6,400 bases of DNA from Actinomycetes bacterium (GTDB lineage Bacteria > Actinomycetota > Acidimicrobiia > Acidimicrobiales > SZUA-35): NCBI GenBank assembly GCA_024227975.1, contig JAAETV010000521.1:1-6400 (forward strand). The letters run 5' to 3'. Shown here piece by piece: positions 1-6,036 of this stretch. The notes beneath the pieces are model-generated. The model saw only the letters and a program-made list of their open reading frames with translations, was not told the DNA's origin and did no database searches. Each line of letters begins with the position of its first letter. Position 1 is the first letter of the stretch. Made by a program: the position numbers and the translations under genes.

Positions 1-343
1 CCGTGGGCTCAGTTCCTCCTCCAGTCTCACCGCGTCTACCGGGACCACCGTGCCCATCGGAACCGAAGGGCTGGATCTCGGCCACGATGAGAGGGGTGAC
101 CGCAGGCGAGCCCGGCAGGGAGAGATCCTGGACCTCGACGCGCAAGCCCTCGATGGGCCGAGCCCCCATCCACGATGACAACTGCTCAACCGCCGCCGCG
201 ATCTGGCCGGCCTCATCCCAATCCGGTTGGAAGGCCGGGGACAGAGCGGGGATCGTGATGTAGTTGCGGATCTGGGACTCTATCTCGCCTTCCCACAGCT
301 GGGAGACAACATCACGGATCGAGGGGTCACGGATTGAGGGCAT
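1..343 (-). CDS. M20-family metallopeptidase (dipeptidase-like), N-terminal part only
   Basis: The 114 codons visible match the N-terminus of M20 zinc amino- or dipeptidases, which hydrolyse small peptides in the cytoplasm using two zinc ions. The recognisable block is residues 17-58: a W-x-x-E-I opening helix, then Y-I-T-I-P-A-L-S-P (28-36), then D-W-D-E-A-G (41-46) and a helix ending in S-S-W-M. This is the substrate-pocket pattern that precedes the first beta strands in the family. Residues 81-90 (A-V-T-P-L-I-V-A-E-I) fit the usual strand containing R-T-P, although the Arg is absent. Residues 93-112 are unusually rich in Gly. The zinc-ligand H-x-D motif should follow just beyond the left edge, so catalytic competence cannot be judged. 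The ATG at 341-343 is the only good start in this frame. It lies 17 bases inside the end of the upstream lipoprotein gene, suggesting translational coupling in one operon. Confidence 0.8.
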   Translation of the reverse strand, partial: MPSIRDPSIRDVVSQLWEGEIESQIRNYITIPALSPAFQPDWDEAGQIAAAVEQLSSWMGARPIEGLRVEVQDLSLPGSPAVTPLIVAEIQPFGSDGHGGPGRRGETGGGTEPT

Positions 344-788
344 CGCAGGCGTCCATTGCTTGGAGGAACTTGGTCGAGAACTGCTCGCTGATCTCACCGG
401 ACAACAAGACGTCGATGTCGTCGTCGGTCATGGTCCCGACGAGGCGCTCGGCCACACAGGGCGCGTCGGCCTCTTCCACACCGTTCAGGGTCAGCTGTTC
501 GGTCACCTGCTGTTCGACATCACCCACGATGCCGCATCGAAACATCTCCCGAAACTGGGCCTCCTCGAAACCAGCATCGGGGGGATCGGCGGCCAGCTCG
601 ATCTCGAGCTGATCGAGGCTGTATCGATCGATGAGGTTGTCGACGACACAGGCAGCCTCTTGTGAGGTGGCTTCGGGTGAGACAGCCATGAAGCTGTCGA
701 TGGCGTCCTGACGGGAGAAGGCCCGTCCACATCCGGACAGGCCAACCACCAGAATCATCCCGACCGTCAGCTTCATGATCGGCCGCAT
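327..788 (-). CDS. Small lipoprotein with duplicated two-cysteine helical module
   Basis: A 153-residue secreted lipoprotein of unknown function. The N-terminus has a short positive region (M-R-P-I-M-K), a hydrophobic core (L-T-V-G-M-I-L-V-V-G) and a lipobox L-S-G-C with the lipidated cysteine at residue 20, so the mature protein should be anchored to the outer face of the membrane. The mature part is acidic and looks all-helical. Four further cysteines, at 47, 85, 111 and 148, fall into two equivalent units: C-V-x-x-x-L, then an acidic stretch, then F-x-x-x-F and a second Cys 37-38 residues after the first. I infer two disulphide-closed helical hairpins made by tandem duplication. The ATG at 788 is preferred because a GGGGTGG element lies three bases before it; the ATG at 776 (149 residues) keeps the same signal peptide and is a fair alternative. 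It follows the acyl-CoA ligase gene after 37 bases and overlaps the peptidase start. The same frame runs open back to 1304, inside the ligase gene, but that extension encodes Arg/Ser-rich shadow sequence. Confidence 0.82.
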   Translation of the reverse strand: MRPIMKLTVGMILVVGLSGCGRAFSRQDAIDSFMAVSPEATSQEAACVVDNLIDRYSLDQLEIELAADPPDAGFEEAQFREMFRCGIVGDVEQQVTEQLTLNGVEEADAPCVAERLVGTMTDDDIDVLLSGEISEQFSTKFLQAMDACDALNP

Positions 789-825
789 CTGCCACCCCGC
801 TTTGGTTCGTACGGGGCCCACCGGC

Positions 826-2361
826 TCAGTTGACCATCTTCTCCTGGCCCTCCCAGTAGGGGGCCCGGAGCTTGTACTTCTGAAGCTTCCCGGTTGCCGT
901 CCGAGCCAATTCATCACGGGTCTCGATCGTGGTCGGGCACTTGTAGTGGGCCAACTTCTCTCGGCAGTAGTCGATGAGCTCACGTTCGGTCGTGGTCGAA
1001 TCCGCGGCCAGCACCACGAGGGCCTTGACCGTCTCGCCCCACTTCTCGTGTGGTACCCCGATGACGGCAACCTCGTTGACCTCAGGGTGAGAGAACAGGG
1101 CGTCTTCGACCTCGATCGACGACACATTCTCACCGCCGGAGATGATGACGTCCTTCTTACGATCGGTGATGGAGTAATACCCTTCGTCGTCCAGGTAGCC
1201 GCCGTCGCCGGTATGGAACCAGCCCCCTTCGAGCGCCTCGGCCGTTGCCGTCGGATTATCCCAATAGCCCTGCAACACATGGTTGCCCTTGGCCAGCAGC
1301 TCACCGGACTCGCTGGTCGTCATGGTGATACCGATCGTGGGGGCACCGGCTCGACCAAGCTTGCGGGCCCGGTCCGAGGGGGACAGGTCGTCCCACTCGC
1401 TACGGCAACGGCTCATGGTGAGCAGGGGTGCCGTCTCGGTCAGGCCATAGATCTGGATGAACTCCCAACCCAACTCGGTCTCGATCCGCTCAATGGTCTT
1501 GGTTGGCGGAGGGGCCCCAGCGACCACCATGCGCAGCTTCCCACTTCCTGGGATTTCGCCCTCCCAGTCGGCCGCGGCATCGAGCACCGCGGCACACACC
1601 GCCGGGGCACCGCACATGATAGTGACCCCATGGTCACGTATCCGGTTGAGGATCTCGACCCCGTCGACCTTGCGCAGAACCACATGCTTCACCCCCATCC
1701 CGGTGACGGTGTAGAGCATGCCCCACCCATCACAGTGGAACATGGGGAGGGTATGGAGGTAGACGTCACGGTCGTTGATCCCGGCATGCCAGCCGAAGGT
1801 CACAGCATTGGTCCAGCGGGCACGGTGGGTTTGCTCAACCCCCTTTGGTCGGGCTGTGGTGCCCGAGGTGTAGTTGATGGAGGCGAGGGCGTCCTCGTCA
1901 GGAGTCCAGGGTTCCGGCTCACCTTCCTTGCCGTACCAGACAGCATCCGACTCTGGCCCCATCACCCACTTCATCTTGGCCTCGACGCCAGCCAGATCTT
2001 GTTCGAGCTCAGGATCGATCAGGAGGGCATCGGCCCCAGAGTGCTCGACGATGTAGGCCACCTCGTCGGCGCTGAGCCGGAAGTTGATGGGCACGAATAC
2101 CCGCCCATTGCCGCTCACCCCGAAGAACGAGGTCAGGAGGCGAGCCGAGTTGTGCGAAACCATGGCCACCCTGGCCCCCATGGAGAGGCCGAGCTCATCC
2201 ATGGTGACGCCCATCTGGCGGCGGATATCGCCCAGTTGACCGTACGTGATCTCGGAAAGAGGCTCCGCTACCTGGTCTGGCTCATCGACGATGGCGACCC
2301 GGTCGGGATAGACGGCCACGGCCCGATCGATGAAGTCGTTGATGGTCAATGGAACTTTCAT
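826..2361 (-). CDS. AMP-forming acyl-CoA synthetase (fatty-acid--CoA ligase type)
   Basis: A complete 511-residue member of the ANL adenylating superfamily. It activates a carboxylic acid with ATP to an acyl-adenylate, then transfers the acyl group to coenzyme A in the cytoplasm. Core motifs are in order: the P-loop Y-T-S-G-T-T-A-R-P-K-G at 164-174, the P-M-F-H-C-D-G-W-G substrate-channel segment around 206-214, Y-G-L-T-E-T at 305-310, W-F-H-T-G-D at 381-386 with the ribose-binding Asp, the hinge region D-R-K-K-D at 400-404 followed by I-S-G-G-E-N-V, and the C-terminal R-T-A-T-G-K-L-Q-K with catalytic Lys492. Length is normal for the family. Substrate chain length cannot be read from the sequence; fatty, aryl or other carboxylic acids are possible. 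The ATG at 2361 is chosen because AGGGGA lies six bases upstream. The frame is open 22 codons further to an ATG at 2427, but that stretch is intergenic-like. It appears to be the first gene of an operon with the lipoprotein and peptidase. Confidence 0.95.
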   Translation of the reverse strand: MKVPLTINDFIDRAVAVYPDRVAIVDEPDQVAEPLSEITYGQLGDIRRQMGVTMDELGLSMGARVAMVSHNSARLLTSFFGVSGNGRVFVPINFRLSADEVAYIVEHSGADALLIDPELEQDLAGVEAKMKWVMGPESDAVWYGKEGEPEPWTPDEDALASINYTSGTTARPKGVEQTHRARWTNAVTFGWHAGINDRDVYLHTLPMFHCDGWGMLYTVTGMGVKHVVLRKVDGVEILNRIRDHGVTIMCGAPAVCAAVLDAAADWEGEIPGSGKLRMVVAGAPPPTKTIERIETELGWEFIQIYGLTETAPLLTMSRCRSEWDDLSPSDRARKLGRAGAPTIGITMTTSESGELLAKGNHVLQGYWDNPTATAEALEGGWFHTGDGGYLDDEGYYSITDRKKDVIISGGENVSSIEVEDALFSHPEVNEVAVIGVPHEKWGETVKALVVLAADSTTTERELIDYCREKLAHYKCPTTIETRDELARTATGKLQKYKLRAPYWEGQEKMVN

Positions 2362-2479
2362 TCGCGTTCCCCTTCGGTGCTGCCAGTTTTGAGGGCAAAG
2401 ATAGCCCAGGTCAGCCTGGGTGGACACCCCGGTGGGTCGGCAACCCTGCTCCCACCAACCATCCCACGATGCCTAGTTA
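2362..2479. promoter_or_regulatory. Divergent intergenic region between acyl-CoA ligase and NHL protein genes
   Basis: 118 bases separate the two divergent start codons, so this region should carry promoters for both. On the minus strand TATCTT (2403-2398) resembles a -10 box. The hexamer 17 bases further upstream, TGTCCA (2426-2421), matches only half of a -35 consensus. A transcript from there would have a leader of about 30 bases containing the strong AGGGGA ribosome binding site at 2373-2368. The spacer is filled by an inverted repeat listed separately. On the plus strand I find neither a convincing promoter nor a ribosome binding site. The region is identified by position; the promoter boxes are inference. 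Confidence 0.5.
2405..2420. promoter_or_regulatory. Inverted repeat, candidate operator in the acyl-CoA ligase promoter
   Basis: CCCAGG-TCAG-CCTGGG is a perfect 6-base inverted repeat with a 4-base centre. It occupies bases 2405-2420, inside the 17-base gap between the tentative -10 and -35 boxes of the leftward gene. This is a typical place for a dimeric repressor, for example a TetR-family regulator of fatty-acid genes, but no regulator gene is in the window and the sequence matches no operator that I can name. Confidence 0.4.
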
Positions 2480-2513
2480 TTGGCTCAATCACCGCCGTCG
2501 GCGGCCGACGTGA
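2469..2513 (+). other. Possible 14-codon leader ORF overlapping an alternative start of the NHL gene
   Basis: An ATG at 2469 opens a 14-residue ORF, MPSYWLNHRRRRPT, with four consecutive arginine codons. Its TGA stop (2511-2513) overlaps the GTG at 2510, an in-frame candidate start of the NHL-repeat protein, in the GTGA arrangement common in translational coupling. No ribosome binding site precedes the ATG, and a short ORF of this kind can arise by chance in GC-rich DNA. Confidence 0.2.
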
Positions 2514-3931
2514 GGATCGTGCTCCCTGTTGCCCCGCCTGTGGATGGACAAATATGGCTCACGGGCGATCCGCTCATCTGGGATCAGCTTCGTGGTCGGG
2601 TCGTCATCGTTGTCTTCTGGTCGTTCGGATGCGAGGCGTCGTTGTTGCGGGTGCGCCAGGTCGAGAGCATCGTCGAGGCGGCAGGTGGTGGCACTGTGGC
2701 CATCGCCGTCCATACCCCCCGGTTCCCTTTTGAGGAGTCGCTGGAAGCGGTCCGCTCGGCAGTCACCCAACAACAGATCTCGATACCGGTGGTGCACGAC
2801 CCCGAATACCTGAGCTGGAACCGCTACAACCCAGAGGGGTGGCCAGCAACGGTCGTCGTCGATGCGCGAGGCCGGGTGCTCGGCTCCCAGTGGGGTACCG
2901 GCGACATCGACCTGGTCAAGGACAGTGTTGCTCTTGGACTACGCGATCCCGCCCAAAAGGCCGGGAAGGAGCCAGCATCGGTCTCCTCGTCTACTCCCCT
3001 GCCCCTCCCCGACACCGACCTGGCGTACCCGGCCTCAATCGCACTGAGGGCCAACGGCGAGTTGGTTGTTGCTGACTCGGCCAATGACCGGCTCCTCATC
3101 TTCGAGTTGTCGAGCGACTACCGCAGCGCCGTCGCCGTCGCCGAGATCGACGGATTCAACCATCCAAACTGCATCGTCACCGATGGGGCCGAAGGCATCT
3201 ATGTGGCCGAGCGAGCCGTCGGGACCGTCAGCTACCTCGACCTCGAAGCCAAGCGGCGCCAAGTACTGGCCGCTGATTTGGTGGCCCCCACCGGTCTTGT
3301 CGTCGACGCTGACGGGTCGCTGGTCGTGGCCGACGGGGGGGCCGAAAAGCTGTACCGGTTCATCATCGATGGACCCACCAGGGTAACGATGGGCCTCATT
3401 GCCGGAAGTGGTCAGACCGGAGGAAGGGATGGTTCGGCCGCCGATGCCGAGCTAGCCCAGCCGACCGGAATGGCCAGGACCGAGGTCGGGCTGGTCTTCT
3501 GCGACTCGGCCTCGAGCAATCTCCGCCTTCTCACCGACCGGGGGAAGGTGGCAACCATCACCGGGAATGGTCTCTTCGATTGGGGCTTGGTCGACGGCCC
3601 GGCCCACAAGGCCATGATGCAGCGCCCGAGCGATCTGGCCGTGTTGGATGACGGCTCGCTGATCATCGTCGACACTGGAAACAATCGGCTACGCCGCCTG
3701 GCCAACCGTCGCATCCGAACCCTGGGCTTGGCTGGCCTCAATCGGCCTGCGAGCGTGTGTCGCCTCCCTGAGGGGCATCTGGCCGTGGCCGACACCGGGA
3801 ACAACCGGCTGATCATCGTCGCCTCCGACCTCCAGACGGCGTGGCCCTTGTCTCTTTGCGGAGTCCTGCCTCCCCCCGGGCGCGATCCAGTGTCGGCTGG
3901 AGCACAGGCGATCAGTTCTCCGGGGCCTTGA
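2480..3931 (+). CDS. Thioredoxin-like / NHL-repeat protein (NHLRC2-like), CxxS active site
   Basis: A 483-residue protein with no signal peptide or membrane segment, so probably cytoplasmic. Residues about 24-155 form a TlpA-type thioredoxin-like domain: strand V-V-I-V-V-F-W (41-47), motif position G-C-E-A-S (50-54), then A-V-H-T-P-R-F-P, and the G-W-P segment (120-122) carrying the conserved cis-proline. Residues about 182-450 contain six NHL-type repeats, near 182, 227, 268, 325, 382 and 420, with typical endings such as V-V-A-D-S-A-N-D-R and V-D-T-G-N-N-R; this fits a six-bladed beta-propeller. The order matches the NHLRC2 family, whose members carry C-x-x-C at the motif; here the second cysteine is Ser54, so dithiol oxidoreductase chemistry is unlikely. 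The C-terminal beta-sandwich of longer homologues is missing and the protein ends in a Pro/Gly-rich tail. The role is unknown; redox-linked binding or scaffolding is possible. The start is uncertain: TTG at 2480 has no visible ribosome binding site, and GTG at 2510 is an alternative giving 473 residues. Confidence 0.88.
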   Translation: MAQSPPSAADVRIVLPVAPPVDGQIWLTGDPLIWDQLRGRVVIVVFWSFGCEASLLRVRQVESIVEAAGGGTVAIAVHTPRFPFEESLEAVRSAVTQQQISIPVVHDPEYLSWNRYNPEGWPATVVVDARGRVLGSQWGTGDIDLVKDSVALGLRDPAQKAGKEPASVSSSTPLPLPDTDLAYPASIALRANGELVVADSANDRLLIFELSSDYRSAVAVAEIDGFNHPNCIVTDGAEGIYVAERAVGTVSYLDLEAKRRQVLAADLVAPTGLVVDADGSLVVADGGAEKLYRFIIDGPTRVTMGLIAGSGQTGGRDGSAADAELAQPTGMARTEVGLVFCDSASSNLRLLTDRGKVATITGNGLFDWGLVDGPAHKAMMQRPSDLAVLDDGSLIIVDTGNNRLRRLANRRIRTLGLAGLNRPASVCRLPEGHLAVADTGNNRLIIVASDLQTAWPLSLCGVLPPPGRDPVSAGAQAISSPGP

Positions 3932-4017
3932 CCAAGGTCGAGACCTCTTACAGCTCAGCATCCCAGTCTTCGGGCACAACCCGGATGCCGTTGCGAACAC
4001 CTGGCTTGGACCTGCTC
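3932..4017. other. Convergent intergenic region without a clear terminator
   Basis: These 86 bases lie between the stop codons of the convergent NHL and HD-GYP genes, where a bidirectional terminator would be expected. Only weak inverted repeats are visible: AGGTC-GA-GACCT (3935-3946), whose two-base loop is too small as drawn, and CGGG-CACAA-CCCG (3971-3983). Neither is followed by a T-run on either strand. Termination may be Rho-dependent or lie elsewhere. Confidence 0.4.
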
Positions 4018-5964
4018 CTACTGCCAGGTGACCTCGAGCGACGAGGGGTATGGGATCGAGTCGAACGCGGTGTGCACGGTTTGACCACCTTCGGCGATGA
4101 AGCGAACCACGAGCCTGCGATTGGGGCTGAAGCTGTGCGACACAGAACCGAGGTCGATCACATAGGGCTGGAAGTCGTCAAGGAGCGAGCTCGTGACGGC
4201 GAAGGCCGACTCCGCGAGGTTCGAGCAGCCCTTGTACTGCCAGTTGCATTCGCTCAGTGCCACCCGGACCGTGACTGGAGAGGCCGCAGGCTCGGTTTCA
4301 GCCGCAAGATAGATGGTGAGTCTGGCCGGACCGCTCAGACTCTGGGTCGGTTCGAGCCCAAACCGCTGGATCTTGAACACGGAGTTCTCATCCCACATCG
4401 GTGAAGACGAGGTGGGGGCTAGCGAGAGCCCGGGGATCGCATCCCGGTCGGTGTCGAAGTTGGGTTGGGTGGCATCGTCAGGGGCCCCACCAACCAGTGT
4501 CTTGAGCAGTCGTGCAGTGGTGTCGCCGGAGGAAGGGTTGCGCAGGAGGTAGACGGTCCCCGTGGCTGGAGGGATCGTGGTGGTTGTCGTCGACGGCTCA
4601 GTCGGGGCTGACGTGGTCGGAGGGGTGGTAGTCGTTGGGGCAATAGAGACGGTCGTGGTTGAGCTGGGGGCGACGGTCGTGGTCGTGGTGGTCGCAATCG
4701 TCAGCGACGTCGTGGCTTCAATCGTCGAATCGACCTCGACCTGGGCCGAACTCGTTGGCTTGGGTGTCTGTTCAACGATCAGGTCTGCCGGCTCGGTCGT
4801 CGAGGCCGCCGCTGGCTCGACGGATTCGACGAAGGCGAGGAAGTCGGGCCCAGGATCGGGGTCGGGCAAGGGTGCGCCCACCACTGAGGCCATGGCAGCA
4901 GCGGCCCCGACGGTCACGATGACAGGGGCGGTTGAGGCGGTCGTGACAAGCTGCCCGATCGGCAAATCGGCGAGCCATGCAAACGGCCCAATCATCCAGC
5001 GCCGTCCTAGTGACACGTTCAGGAAGGCTCTGACCACAGCCGGATCGAACTGGCTGCCAGCATTGGCAACCAGTTCTCTACGAGCAGCAACTGTCGACAG
5101 GGGCTCTTTGTAGGACCGTTTCGCCGTGATGACGTCATAGGCATCAGCGACGGCCGTGATTCGACCGGCCAGCGAGATCTCGACTCCAGCGAGGCCTCTG
5201 GGGTAGCCACCCCCATCCCAGCGCTCATGATGTTCGGATGCAGCACCGACCCAAGGACCGAGCCAGCTGGCGAGAGGAGCCAGGATCTGGGCTGATCGAG
5301 TCGGGTGGGTCTTCAGGATCTCCCATTCCTCGTCGCTGGGCAGGCCATTCTTGTTCAGGATCTCAACCGGAATTGCCAACTTGCCGACGTCGTGGAGTAG
5401 GACACTCCATGACAGAGCGACCCGCTCATCGGGGCTAATCCCCATCTCCTTGGCGATGAGCTCGGCATAGGCCCTGACCCGCTCGGTGTGGCCCCGGGTC
5501 AGGCGATCGTGGTGACCAATGGCGGCGATGAGAGCCACCGCCGTCTCGGCTGCCTCGGCTTCGGAGGACCCGAGGCCATTGGTCTCGACCTCTTCGAAGC
5601 TGCGGCGCAGCCTGGTCGTTGTCCCGGACCGGAGGGCAACACTGAGCCGTGAGGGGGCCTGGTCGGGGAAGACCAGAGACATGGAGAACAGAGTGGCCAG
5701 GGGTAGGAGGTGGCGGGTGAAACGATCAACGACGATTGACGTGGCGGAGCCAACGATGGCTGACTGGCCAATCCACAAGACCACACCGACCCATCCAGGC
5801 GGCCGATAGATGTACCCGGAGACCAGCCGCACCATGAGGAAGGCGGTGATCAGGGGGGTGAGAACGACAACAGCGCGAATCAGGAACACCAGCCAGGCCT
5901 TGGCCTGCCAGGAACCCTGGCTGCCTACTTCTGTTGCTCCCCGAGTTGGGCCAACACTCACCAC
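4018..5964 (-). CDS. Membrane HD-GYP cyclic-di-GMP phosphodiesterase with extracytoplasmic C-terminal domain
   Basis: A 648-residue membrane protein predicted to hydrolyse the second messenger c-di-GMP. Hydrophobic segments lie at about 24-47, 58-79 and perhaps 85-99. The HD-GYP domain spans about 140-315 with G-H-T-E-R-V (His159), H-D-V-G-K (191-195), K-T-H-P (His220), H-H-E-R-W-D-G-G-G-Y-P (245-255) and V-A-D-A-Y-D (Asp274); all ligands of a two-metal centre are present. The position four before His159, Glu in the three-metal subtype, is Leu155. Another hydrophobic segment (about 340-363) is followed by a Thr/Ser/Pro stalk (about 388-465) and a C-terminal region (466-648) that looks beta-rich, with a C-x(6)-C pair at 573/580. 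Since HD-GYP must face the cytoplasm, I infer that the stalk and final domain are outside. The GTG at 5964 (or the adjacent GTG at 5961) is the first start codon after the in-frame stop at 6037, although no ribosome binding site is visible. It lies 72 bases after the preceding same-strand gene. Confidence 0.92.
   Translation of the reverse strand: MVSVGPTRGATEVGSQGSWQAKAWLVFLIRAVVVLTPLITAFLMVRLVSGYIYRPPGWVGVVLWIGQSAIVGSATSIVVDRFTRHLLPLATLFSMSLVFPDQAPSRLSVALRSGTTTRLRRSFEEVETNGLGSSEAEAAETAVALIAAIGHHDRLTRGHTERVRAYAELIAKEMGISPDERVALSWSVLLHDVGKLAIPVEILNKNGLPSDEEWEILKTHPTRSAQILAPLASWLGPWVGAASEHHERWDGGGYPRGLAGVEISLAGRITAVADAYDVITAKRSYKEPLSTVAARRELVANAGSQFDPAVVRAFLNVSLGRRWMIGPFAWLADLPIGQLVTTASTAPVIVTVGAAAAMASVVGAPLPDPDPGPDFLAFVESVEPAAASTTEPADLIVEQTPKPTSSAQVEVDSTIEATTSLTIATTTTTTVAPSSTTTVSIAPTTTTPPTTSAPTEPSTTTTTIPPATGTVYLLRNPSSGDTTARLLKTLVGGAPDDATQPNFDTDRDAIPGLSLAPTSSSPMWDENSVFKIQRFGLEPTQSLSGPARLTIYLAAETEPAASPVTVRVALSECNWQYKGCSNLAESAFAVTSSLLDDFQPYVIDLGSVSHSFSPNRRLVVRFIAEGGQTVHTAFDSIPYPSSLEVTWQ
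4570..4719 (-). repeat. Low-complexity Thr-rich coding tract (stalk of HD-GYP protein)
   Basis: This stretch encodes about residues 416-465 of the HD-GYP protein and is dominated by Thr, with Ser, Pro and Ala, including T-T-T-T-T-T at 425-430. On the plus strand it appears as repeated GTCGTGGTGGT-like triplets. Such tracts usually form extended, often glycosylated linkers on secreted actinobacterial proteins, and they are prone to length variation between strains by slippage. Confidence 0.8.
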
Positions 5965-6036
5965 TCGGTCTACGGCGAGCTGGGCCGACTTCTTGAGCTG
6001 GCTGTACCCCCGTAGGCCGGTCTCAGCCTTGCCGAC
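5965..6036 (-). other. Gap between partial gene and HD-GYP gene, open in the HD-GYP frame
   Basis: These 72 bases are in frame with both neighbours and contain no stop codon, but also no ATG, GTG, TTG or CTG start. Translated, they read like coding sequence (…Y-S-Q-L-K-K-S-A-Q-L-A-V-D-R). No ribosome binding site sits close to the GTG at 5964. A small potential hairpin, TAC-GGGG-GTA, lies at 6005-6014 on the minus strand. No convincing promoter is seen. Confidence 0.35.

Noticed and set aside
3..665. Plus-strand open frames 3-263 and 264-665
   Set aside because: They are antisense to the M20 and lipoprotein genes and show no domain.
789..1304. Upstream extension of the lipoprotein frame to 1304
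   Set aside because: It overlaps the ligase gene, is Arg/Ser-rich shadow sequence and would bury the lipoprotein signal peptide internally.
775..2733. A 652-codon open frame on the plus strand, antisense to the acyl-CoA ligase
   Set aside because: Its sequence has no recognisable domain and is fully explained by GC-rich codon bias opposite a clear enzyme gene; it also runs into the NHL gene in another frame.
3935..3983. Inverted repeats as a Rho-independent terminator
   Set aside because: The stems are four to five base pairs, one has too small a loop, and no T-run follows on either strand.
3841..4404. Plus-strand open frame of 187 codons crossing the convergent junction
   Set aside because: It overlaps the NHL gene end in another frame and is antisense to the HD-GYP C-terminal domain; no domain seen.
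4560..4740. Repeated GTCGTGGT-like units as a possible repeat array
   Set aside because: There is no fixed repeat and spacer pattern; it is a low-complexity coding tract.
4562..5113. Val-rich plus-strand open frame of 183 codons
   Set aside because: It is the complement of the Thr-rich stalk (Thr codons read as Val/Gly) and the HD-GYP end.
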